Shown here: piece by piece, positions 11,344 to 19,773 of the stretch
How the letters are laid out: each line of letters opens with the position of its first letter
How positions within the stretch are numbered: position 1 is the first letter of the stretch
Source of the DNA: Reclinomonas americana ATCC 50394
Lineage: Eukaryota > Jakobida > Jakobea > Jakobida
Reading direction: 5' to 3'
Assembly (NCBI GenBank): GCA_048213135.1
Contig: PS015873.1
Location: 1 to 26,070 of the forward strand
Length of the DNA: 26,070 nt
Notes under the pieces: generated by a model
Told to the model about the DNA's origin: nothing
Databases searched by the model: none
What the model saw: only the letters and a program-made list of their open reading frames with translations
Made by a program: the position numbers and the translations under genes

Positions 11344-13569
11344 CGCGAGGCTGATTTCCGCGCGCTTGCGCCTTTGGTGCACGACAACGTGCCTTTTCAT
11401 GTGATTCTGTTGCCTCGGCGACCGGCCGAACCCATCATTGAGTCGGGTGGCGATGAGGAGGAGGAACAGGAGGTTTTGTTTTCTTGTGATGCCTTTTTCC
11501 TTCATTGTTGTTGTTGTGTGCTCACTGGCGATCGAAAAGGTGGCTGCACCGGCTGTGGCAGCAGTCAGCGCATCGTGTGCTGTTCCTCCGCCACTTCCAC
11601 CCCCAGTGCAAGCATCGCAAGCACCTCCTGTGCAGTCGCCAGCAGCAGCGCCAGCAGCAGCAACACCGCAAATGGAGATGCTGCGCAGTGTGTTCCCGAT
11701 GTACAGTGAGCCGGTGAGCTGATGTCGCTTGTCGCTGGTGCTTTCGCACACTCCTTCTCACTCGCGGGCGGAGTGCAGGTTCTGCGGTTCGCGCTGGAGG
11801 CGGCCAATGGCGATGCCGAGATGGCCTCGAACTTCCTGTTCGAGAACAGCGTCGACGACATTGAGGCCGAGCTCGTTGCGTGATCCGTGGTGATACTGTT
11901 GTTGTTGTTGTTGTTGATTAAACTCATGTGGTACTGTTGTAGCGTGCACGAGCGATGGCTCAGCAGTTTGCGCACATGACGCCGCAGACGGCGCAGTTTG
12001 TGCGGCGATGCCAGACGTACGCTGCGCAGGTCGGATCGTACGAGGATCCGGCGATGCAGGCTGCAGCACGTGCTGCGATCCCCGAAGAGGAACTGCGGCG
12101 CAAGGCTGCGCAGCGTTTCCAGGAGCGTGCCGAGGGAACCGGTCACCCGTCGGAGCGCGACTATTTCGTTGCGTACGCGTGCTGCTGCGTTGTGTGGCAT
12201 TGTTTTTTCTGCTTCGATTGCCCACTTCCGCTCGTCACGTGCAGATCTGCGAACTTCTTCGCTGGTTCAAGCACGAGTTCTTTTCGTGGGTGAACCAGCC
12301 GCCATGCTCCACATGCAACGTGTGTCCATCCTGTTGTCTGCTTTCGGACTCGGTGTGTGTTGTTCATCTAGTGTCGCTTCGCTTCGCAGGCCGGAACCAA
12401 GCTACTGGGTGGTGCCGCGCCACTCCCGGAGGAGGCACGATATGGTGCCGGTAATGTGGAGGTGCGTACGGGTAGTAGAGGCGTTCAACTCTCAGTGAGA
12501 TCTCTGCTTACGCTGTCGATGGCGTGCTGCAGGTGTATCAATGCAATGTGTGTCACGGTGAGTGCAGACAGTCGTGGGAATTGCTTCACCCCTTGTGCGC
12601 ATGTGTGTAAGTGATGCTCACGGGTGCACTCAGCAATCACGAGGTTTCCGCGCTACAATCACGCCGGAAAGCTGATCGAGACTCGTCGTGGACGGTGTGG
12701 CGAGTGGGCGCAGGTGCGCTTTGATAAGTGGAAGCCCCATCTCTCTTGTCTCAGCCTGATTGACTCTATGCAGGCATTCACTCTCTGCTGCCGCGCCATG
12801 AATATCGAGGCTCGGTGTGTTGCGCGCAGTTCTCTCCTGCTGTGCGAGCTGTCGCTTCTCTCACTTATCTGTGTTGTCGCAGATTTGTTCTCGATTTCAC
12901 TGGCAAGTTGTTGTGCTTGGGGAGTCACGTTGTTGTCCATCGTTATCATTCCCCTTGCTCCGCACATTGCAGATCACGTGTGGACGGAGGTGTACTCGGA
13001 GGGCTACGGCCGGTGGATCCACACGGATCCTTGTGAAAATATTTTTGACGCCCCGTACACGTTTTCGTTGGCTGCACCAATCACCTCCTCCTTTTTATCG
13101 GTGACTCACAGAGCAATGGTGCATGCAGATACGAGTGCGGCTGGGGAAAGAAGTTGACGTATGTGCTGGCGTTCTCCAGTTGCGATGCACTCCGTGTCCT
13201 TCCCGCATGTGATGCCACCGAGTTGTCATTTTGTTGTCGGCATGCAGAGGACGAGGCAGTGGACGTGACGCGCCGCTACACCAAGACCTTGAATCACGTC
13301 TTGATGCGGCGCACCGAGGTCACCGAGCAGCAGTGTGCCGAGATCATGACACGCATGACACAAGCAATCCGCCGACAAGGCCGTCACTCGGCCGAGCAGT
13401 GTGCTGCACTCGATGATCGATTGGTACGTTTGTGCTTGCACTTCCGTCGCTTCACAGCTCGTTGCTGACGTGAGAATTGCAGCGGCGGGAGCAGGACGAG
13501 ATGGAGCACCAGACGAGGGAGCATCTGAAGGCCGAGGAATTGCGCACGCGCATCAGTGGTCATGAGTGA
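11344..13569 (+). CDS. NGLY1: Cytosolic peptide:N-glycanase (PNGase/NGLY1 family) with UBA/CUE-like N-terminal module (5' end in gap)
   Basis: Amidase that removes N-glycans from misfolded glycoproteins during ER-associated degradation. The first visible exon (11344-11473) could be the end of a ubiquitin-like fold (DNVPFHVILLPRRP) and ends in an acidic tail. An Ala/Pro linker follows, then a UBA/CUE-like stretch MLRSVFPMYSEP + VLRFALEAANGDAEM (about 11675-11825). The PNGase core starts with SYEDPAMQ (about 12036) and continues with ICELLRWFKHEFFSWVNQ. Zinc CxxC pairs are CSTC and CNVC; RFPRYNHAGKLIETRRGRCG holds the catalytic Cys region, FTDHVWTEVYSE the His, HTDPCE the Asp, then YECGWGKKLTYVLAFSKDE. 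The C-terminal helices end RTRISGHE and TGA. All triad residues are present. Exon joins were confirmed by phase; one intron (12903-12972) is GC-AG. The gene converges with the kinase, stop to stop 116 bp. Confidence 0.92.
12903..12972 (+). other. GC-AG intron in PNGase gene
   Basis: Donor GCAAGT follows ...GATTTCACTG and the acceptor is ...ATTGCAG. G + AT restores the Asp of the conserved FTDHVWTEV active-site segment. The only nearby GT (two codons on) would break the frame. Confidence 0.8.
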
Positions 13570-13685
13570 TGGGTGTGTCAAATATCATGGAGTGCCAGCA
13601 GCAGTGAAGGGTGTCATGTCAGGGTATTTGTTTTTTCTTTTCATCAAATAAGAACAATCGGAGGGGGAAACGAGCAACGCATGCC
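13570..13685. other. Convergent intergenic region, PNGase / kinase
   Basis: 116 bp between two convergent stop codons, holding both 3' UTRs. A T-rich stretch (13628-13642) on the plus strand is the only notable feature. No gene is seen. Confidence 0.7.
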
Positions 13686-15707
13686 TCAGCGCCGTCGAGT
13701 CATACCAGCGTATGGACTCGCGGCGGACGGAGCGGCAGCAGAGGCTTCGGGTGTGGCGGGAGGCGACATTGATTGTGAGGGAGCCAATGCAGCAGCAGCT
13801 GGGGCAGCGACAGGAGCAGGAGCCGCTGCAGCCGGTGGGGAGGCGACGGGCGGTGCAGCTGCTGGCATCTGGTACCCGTATGGCGCGCCGTAACCGACTT
13901 GTGCCTGCGGCGGGTACCCGTACACTGGCGGCGGGTAGTACGACTGCTGATAGCCTGGTGGGGCCTGAGAGTACGCTGGTGGCGCAGCTGCGTACGCTGG
14001 CGGTGCTGGGTACTGCGGGTAGCCGTAATAGTGTTGTTGCTGAGGGGCGGCAGACGAAGGCCGTGGTGGGGGCATCGAGGCACCGTAGGCCGCAGCTCCA
14101 GCGTCGCTGTTGGCGGGCACTGTGCAACACAACCACGAAATGAGCATAGGAAAACATGATGGCTACGCTGTGCTTGATAGGCTGACGCACCCCAGCCCGT
14201 GGGCGTCTGCACGTAGGTGACAGCCGGTGCCGCTTGCTGCACGGGTGCGCCCGCGGGATAGGCGTTGTACTGGCCGAGCTTGAGCTGTTCTTGAATGCGC
14301 AGCGCCTGCTCCACATTGCGCATCACTGCGTTCATGTCGACAGGCGGAGGAACAATGCCACCAGCGGCTACGGCTGGGGCGCCAGCGTACGGGTACGACT
14401 GAACAACCACATTGACTGGCGCTGGCGGAGGCGGCTGAAGTGCATTCAGCACCGGTTGGGCCACAGCAGAGGCCGCCGCACCGGCAGCCGTCGCCAGTGC
14501 GGCGCCCACCCCAGCGACAGTGGGAGCCGTCGTGGTCGACGACGACGATGCGGCGTGCGAGGACGCACGCTGCGCGGCAGGTGCAGGCTCATACGGCCGA
14601 CCCTCCTTGTAGGCCTCGAGACGACGGCAGATTTCATCTGCCACGATACACAAAGAGTCAGCCACGGAATGGAGGGGGGTGGTGACGAGAAGATGGTGCG
14701 CGCACCAAACGCAGGTCGCTCGGTCGGATCATTCTGCCAGCAGTCCTCAATCAGCTTGACCAGCTCCTTTGGCCACGTCGGCTGCATCGGCGGCCGGTCG
14801 CCACGCAGCACTCCAATGGCGATCTGCAGCACGATGCGCAATGACGAATCGCTCCCCGAAAGGAAGACACACGACCTTCACGAACCTGCGTCGCACTCTG
14901 GTCTTGGAAGGGGATCTGCTCCGCCAGGCACTCCCACAGCATCATGCCAAACGCATACGAATCCACCGCCTGCGCTNNNNNNNNNNNNNNNNNNNNNNNN
15001 NNNNNNNNNNNNNNNNNNNNNNNNNNNNNNNNNNNNNNNNNNNNNNNNNNNNNNNNNNNNNNNNNNNNNNNNNNNNNNNNNNNNNNNNNNNNNNNNNNNN
15101 NNNNNNNNNNNNNNNNNNNNNNNNNNNNNNNNNNNNNNNNNNNNNNNNNNNNNNNNNNNNNNNNNNNNNNNNNNNNNNNNNNNNNNNNNNNNNNNNNNNN
15201 NNNNNNNNNNNNNNNNNNNNNNNNNNNNNNNNNNNNNNNNNNNNNNNNNNNNNNNNNNNNNNNNNNNNNNGTCTCTTGTCTGGATGACTGACTGATGAGA
15301 GAGAAGAGTGAGAGAGTGAGAGTGTGTGTAAGGAGAGTACCTTGATAGCGACTTTGCTGCCATTCCACTCGCCTTGGAACACCTGGTTGTTCAAGTCAGT
15401 GAGTGAGTGTGGCCATGGCCAGTCAACTCCCGCTCACTCTCTCCTCTTCTCTCTCATTCTCTGTCTTTGTCTTTGTCATGTACGTGTGTGTCTCTTCTCT
15501 TCTGTGTCAACGTACCTCGCCAAAGGAGCCTTCTGAGAGCGGTCTCGGGTCAATCTTGACCTCTGTGAGAGTGCGCGCGGAAGATTTGTCTTGTGTAAGA
15601 GACACGCACACGCTCTCTCCCTCTTGCGTGTTGTGTAAGTGTGTGTGTGTGTGAGTGTGTGAGTGAGTGTGTGCGAACGTACCTCGCGCATCCACCCAGA
15701 AGGTCAT
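13686..15707 (-). CDS. TKL-type protein kinase with long Ala/Pro/Tyr-rich C-terminal tail (middle of kinase domain in gap)
   Basis: Tyrosine-kinase-like Ser/Thr or dual-specificity kinase. Exon 1 (15707-15683, MTFWVDAR), exon 2 (15562-15516, EVKIDPRPLSEGSFGE) and exon 3 (15382-15341, VFQGEWNGSKVAIK) give the glycine-rich loop GSFGEV and the VAIK lysine. The gap removes helix C, HRD and DFG. After it, 14976-14887 encodes DSYAFGMMLWECLAEQIPF, and 14823-14706 encodes AIGVLRGDRPPMQP and CWQNDPTERPAF, characteristic of TKL kinases. The next exons (14637-14191 and 14119-13686) encode DEICRRLEAYKEGR and then about 250 residues of low complexity: Ala-rich, a short helix (MNAVMRNVEQALRIQEQLKL), then repeated Tyr-Pro-rich units (PPAYAAAPPAYSQAPPGYQQ). 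The kinase domain starts within nine codons of the first ATG, so an upstream exon may be missing. The substrate and pathway cannot be told. Confidence 0.87.
14977..15270. other. Assembly gap (294 N), undersized
   Basis: N run inside the kinase domain between the VAIK lysine exon and the DSYAFG exon. A kinase needs roughly 130-145 codons here plus introns, so at least about 400 nt is expected. Confidence 0.99.
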
Positions 15708-15940
15708 GAGAGGCGACTGTGAGATAACAGAGTGACGGAGGCGAGTAATGCGCGCACAGACAGGAGGAGACAATGCTTCCTCTCTCTCTCTCTCTTGTCT
15801 CTCTCTTGTGTCACTCTCTCCTGTCGCCCTGACACTGCTGTGATGCGATGGATGACGAGTCGGCGGACAAGCGATTGTCGACGTCTTCAGTTTTTATCGA
15901 TTTTGCCCTCTCTCTCTCCTGTGCTCATCCTCGCATCATC
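15708..15940. other. Tandem intergenic region between carboxypeptidase stop and kinase start (minus-strand pair)
   Basis: 233 bp holding the carboxypeptidase 3' UTR and the kinase promoter/5' UTR. It contains a CT-repeat (about 15779-15810, plus strand). On the minus strand 15830-15890 is open and reads DNRLSADSSSIASQQ, which could be an upstream kinase exon, but no start codon or splice pair supports it. Confidence 0.5.
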
Positions 15941-18820
15941 TCAAAAGTCCTCGCCATTGAGGAACTTGTCGAACATGTAGTAGGCGCGCGCTGGCCGGGT
16001 GGCGGGCACCATGTGGCCGGCGTCGCGGACTGCATGAATGAATGGAAATTGAGTGCACGAGAAAGAACTACTTGTCGCGGAATTGCAAACGCAACTTGTG
16101 GTGTAGGTGAGGCCGCGGAACTTGGAGACGTAGCCGCCCACTTGCTCGTCAACGTACCACGGACGGTGGATCTCGGTCTCGGGGAGCTGCAGTGCGGCGA
16201 TCCAAGTGCGAGTGCCTGCATGCAAGCGATAAGACTCCACAGCATTTTCTTCGTCTCCTCCCCCCCACTCACCCTCAAACGGCACAATGCCGTCGACGTC
16301 GCCGCTGTACACCAGAATCTTGATGTTGGCGTTGGCGATGAGGTCGCGGTACACCGGCAGCATCGAGGTCAAGAGATCGGCGCGCGAGTATTGCACAATG
16401 TCGGAGCAACCGACCCACTTCATCGACGGCACGCCGAGAGCGGCCTGCACGTCGGCGCGGTTCAAGTACTGCGTGACGTAGTTGTCGATGCACGGCGGCG
16501 CCGGTGCGCTCAGCTTGTTCTTGGCCTCGAAGGGCACACGGTGCGGCGAGCGCGGTGTCTCCGACAGCAGGCGCAGGAGTCGGGTGGCCGGGGTCTCCGA
16601 GCGCGGGTTGCAGGCGTCCGTGTAAATGTCGTAAATGTCAATTGGGCTGTGTGCGACGTGAGCGTGGGAGGCGAGAAGAAGGAGAAAGAGAGGGAGAGGG
16701 AAGTTCAACGCAACCCCATTTGCGTCATGGCCATGTTGGTGGCCTGGTCGCACTTGTCGTCGTCGACAGTGGAGCGGCTGAGCACGTCCACCGACTGCTC
16801 CGAGAGCGGGCCGATGATGTTGAAGTCTGCAACATGGCGGAGAGAGTGAGAATGATAATGGTAGACGACACACACGAGGGTGAGGAGAAATGGAACACGA
16901 AACCGCAGTACTGCATCATGTTGTTGCGCGTCTCCAGCTCGATCATCGCATGACCGTACCAGTCGTCCACACAGCCGCGGTTGTCCATGTACGCATCCTG
17001 CGTGCGTGGACGAAATGAGAAATCATCAAGCACAGCACATTCTTCCATTCATCCATCCATCCTTCGTTCTCGAAAACACGCACCGTCCACGGATTGCCGA
17101 CCATGAAGCCGGCCAAGTTGATGCGGCTGGTGCTGTTGAGGTTGTTGTGGTAGATGGTCGACGCCAGGTTAGGCACGTAGTGACCGCCGTACGACTCGCC
17201 AGTGATCCAGAACGGCAGCGAGCGCAGGCTGGGGAAATTGTTGAAGAAACCCTGCAGGAAGGTGTACTCGTCGTCGGCGGTGCGGCGATCACCCTGTCGT
17301 GCCCTGCGTGAGTCCACTGGAGCGAGGTAATGAAAGGCACACTTCACTGCCGCACGCAACGACAACGTAGTCGGCCGACACCTTGGAGGTGCTGAAGCCG
17401 ACGCCAGCGGGCGACTCGACGAACACCATGTTGGCAATCTAACGCACGCAAACGCACGCACATTGTGAGAGGGAGAGAGTGGAGAATGAGTGAGACTGCG
17501 CTGGTTTTGACCGCACCTTGTTCCATGGGTACGGCGCGTTGACCAGGGAGTTGCCGCTGTCGCTGGGCCAGAACGGACCGTTCTCCGCAAACGCTGGTAC
17601 GCGAATGCCGACAAAGGGGGGAACGAGGGGGGAAACGCACTGTCAGCACCCGGTGGAAATGGGAGAGGAGACGGAGAAGGAGGAGAGCGTGAGCTACTCA
17701 TCAAGAAGCGAGCTGCATCCGGGTCCGCCCGTGTTCCACAACACCACACTGCGCAGAGTCGGGTGTCAACATCAAATGGTGGAGGCGAGAAAGACGCGGA
17801 CACACGCAACGGGTCGGTCTTGGGGTTGCTCAGCGACTCAAAGTACATGAAGAACAGCTGTGTACACAACAGCGCGTAAGCCAAGAAACGCATGGCAGGG
17901 CAAGCAGGCGAGTGGTGTACGCAACCTGTCGCTGGTGCGTCGCGTCCACCGTGATGTAACCACTGCGGAAAGGAGATGAGCGAGAGAGGGGAGAAAGAGA
18001 AGAAAAGAGAGTGAAGGGGAAAGGGAGGTGAGGGGAGCAAAATAGAGAAGAGAAGAGAGAGAGTGCGAGAGTGGAGAAGCGCGAAGTGAGCAGACAGCGG
18101 AGAGAGAAAGAGAGTGATAGAGAAGGGAGAGAGTGATACGAAGAAGCCAAGCAAGAGAAGTGAGATGAGAGAGAGAGAGGGAGACGCATGCAAGGAGGAG
18201 AGAACAGAGGCGAGAAGGGAGTGGAGAAGGAAGAAAGGAAGGAGAGCTCTCTTGTTGAGAGACTGTGTGTGTCTGCGTGTTTTCTCTTTCCTTCACACTT
18301 TTCTCGCCTGCATTCCGATAGCGAGTAATGTAAACTGCACTCTAAAGAGCGCTCTCCTCTCTCCTACCTCTCTTCACACAACAACTCCAGTCAAGTTGCA
18401 CAATAGAAAGAACCCCCAAAAGCAAAAAAGTCCGAATGCATTACTTCTCACTCTCCATCACCATGCACCATCACACACCTGAAGCACTGCCAGTGTGCCT
18501 TGTGTGTGCAAGTGCAAGTGCGTGTGCATGTGAAGAAAGTCCGAGAAATGAGGAGTCCAGTGCATTAACGCGTGCATTTTCACCGCACGCACTCCGCGAG
18601 AGAGAGAGAGAGGCACACAGAGAGACAGCAGGAGAGAGCACAAGTGCGCGTGTGCGTGTGTGCGTGAGAGAGAGAGAGAGAAACGCAACGCATACACATT
18701 TCCGGGATAACCCGCCGGCATGCCAGGCAACGACACCTTCTTCACCGAGTCCGCACTCACCCCCAGTGCAACTGCCACTGCCACCACCACAAACACACAC
18801 AAAACAACCGCGCGCGACAT
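15941..18820 (-). CDS. Serine carboxypeptidase (peptidase family S10), secreted or vacuolar
   Basis: Removes C-terminal residues from peptides in the lysosome/vacuole or outside the cell. Exon 1 (18820-18690) encodes a signal peptide (MSRAVVLCVFVVVAVAVALG, then VSA) and SLPGMPAGYPGNVYA, joined across a 727-nt intron to GYITVDATHQRQ (17962-17926). Later exons give LFFMYFESLSNPKTDP, VVLWNTGGPGCSSLL (oxyanion region), AENGPFWPSDSGNSLVNAP, NMVFVESPAGVGFSTS, and WITGESYGGHYVPNLA with the catalytic Ser. DAYMDNRGC, CIDNYVTQYLNRADVQAALG, ILVYSGDVDGIVPFEGTRTW (catalytic Asp) and VRDAGHMVPATRP (catalytic His) follow, ending FLNGEDF and TGA at 15941-15943. All triad residues are present. Most introns use GTTGCGT or GTGCGT-type donors. 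The intron after CSSLL (17701-17594) appears to begin with ATGAGT. The start ATG is directly ahead of a typical signal peptide. It is divergent from the DUF952 gene. Confidence 0.94.
17594..17701 (-). other. Apparent AT-AG intron in carboxypeptidase gene
   Basis: The exon ends ...CTTCTTG and the next bases are ATGAGT, i.e. GTGAGT with its first G as A. Joining to CGTTTGCGGAG (after ...TACCAG) gives GGPGCSSLL-A-FAENGPF, as the S10 family requires. The only nearby GT (GTAGCT) gives the wrong phase. Confidence 0.6.
17963..18689 (-). repeat. Long first intron of the carboxypeptidase with a polypurine/polypyrimidine tract
   Basis: 727 nt, against about 50-110 nt for almost all other introns here. 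Plus-strand 17965-18250 is almost entirely purine (GA-rich; the intron transcript is CU-rich), and 18597-18683 holds short (GA)n blocks. No conserved exon or RNA gene was found inside; 18300-18600 is mixed-composition sequence with no recognisable gene. Confidence 0.7.
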
Positions 18821-18920
18821 TGACCCCACGACTCACTTCTACGTTCAATTGGGTGAAACCCTTTGTAATTCCGTAGCACTAGCGGTAACCCCATCGCAAA
18901 CCCTTTCTCTCAGTGCTTGA
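18821..18920. promoter_or_regulatory. Divergent intergenic promoter region, carboxypeptidase / DUF952 gene
   Basis: 100 bp between divergent ATGs. The 9-mer AAACCCTTT occurs twice (18856-18864 and 18898-18906) in the same orientation, resembling a telo-box-like AAACCCT core. Its function is unproven. Confidence 0.4.
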
Positions 18921-19221
18921 ATGCGCATTTTCCATCTGGTGCCCAAGAGCGAGTGGGACGAATCCGATCGCGCAGTGGCCTTTGCGCCGGCGTGTCTGCA
19001 CGATGTGAGCTTCTGCGCGAGAGAAAGTGAAGGAGTCTGTGAGGATATTCTCATCTCTCTCTGTGTGTGTGCCCGCAGAGCGGGTTCATTCCATGCACGG
19101 CCGAGGCGGATCGACTGCTGACGATTGCCAACTTGTTCTACAGTGGAGAGCGAAGGAATACGCAGTTTGTGGTGTTGTCGATTGACACGGACAAGTTGAG
19201 TTGTTGCTCTTGTCTCTCCTG

Positions 19222-19267
<46 letters not shown>

Positions 19268-19517
19268 GTGCTTGCTCATTGTGCGTTCAGGCTCGGTGTG
19301 AAGAGCCGTGTGACTGAGGAGATCTCGCCGCTGGTCGACGATGGAATGCCGTTCCCGCACATTCATGTTTTGTCCGATCGGATCATTCTGCGTGCTGCGC
19401 GCGGGGTTTCCGTCCATTCTTCCTCATCTCTGCGCACAGGGTCCGATTGATCGCGAGGCGATTGTGGAGGTGCATGATGCTGTGCGCGCTGCCGATGGAT
19501 CGTTTGTGCGCGTCTAA
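18921..19517 (+). CDS. DUF952-family protein
   Basis: Small soluble protein of the DUF952 family, whose biochemical role is not established. Four exons join in phase. The first (18921-19005) encodes MRIFHLVPKSEWDES to PACLHD. The second (from about 19079) encodes SGFIPCTAEADRLLTIANLF and TQFVVLSIDTDK. The third (from 19291) encodes LGVKSRVTEEISPLVDDGMP and FPHIH. The last (from about 19441) encodes GPIDREAIVEVHDAVRAADG, ending SFVRV and TAA 19515-19517. The family hallmarks are present: an aromatic start (xIFHLVPxxxW), GFIxCTxxxD, VVLxID, and FPHIHGPI with the closing helix. The predicted protein is about 120 residues, the normal family size. The second intron carries a TG microsatellite. The gene is divergent from the carboxypeptidase and convergent with the membrane protein gene. 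Confidence 0.85.
19224..19265. repeat. (TG)n microsatellite in an intron of the DUF952 gene
   Basis: About 21 uninterrupted TG units fill most of the intron between the exons ending ...SIDTDK and starting LGVKSR. Simple repeat, likely length-polymorphic. Confidence 0.97.
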
Positions 19518-19773
19518 TTCGCCTCTCCCCCCCCGCGCCCGCCTTCCGGGCTCTTACGAAAGATTGTGTCGTTGTTGTTGTTGTCGTTGTTTGTAAATAC
19601 ATCCACCACTGCGTGTTGTACACTTTCTCAACACTTGCTCGTCGTCGTGGAGGATTGATCGCGCTCTCCGCTTGTCTCGTGTCCATCGCTGCTCGATAGG
19701 ACGACGCTGGCGAGTCTGTTTTTTCTCACTCTGCGGCGATCGTTGCCCAGTTGTTCACCACCTGCCGTGCTCC
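19518..19773. other. Convergent intergenic region, DUF952 gene / membrane protein gene
   Basis: 256 bp between convergent stop codons, including a C-run (19526-19534), a GTTGTT-type stretch (19569-19590) and no recognisable coding or RNA gene. It presumably holds both 3' UTRs. Confidence 0.6.

Noticed and set aside
14234-15295. Long plus-strand reading frame through the kinase region
   Set aside because: It crosses an N run and lies antisense to kinase exons with diagnostic motifs; no recognisable protein content.
15848-16849. 333-codon plus-strand frame
   Set aside because: It is antisense to the carboxypeptidase exons carrying the catalytic Asp and His.
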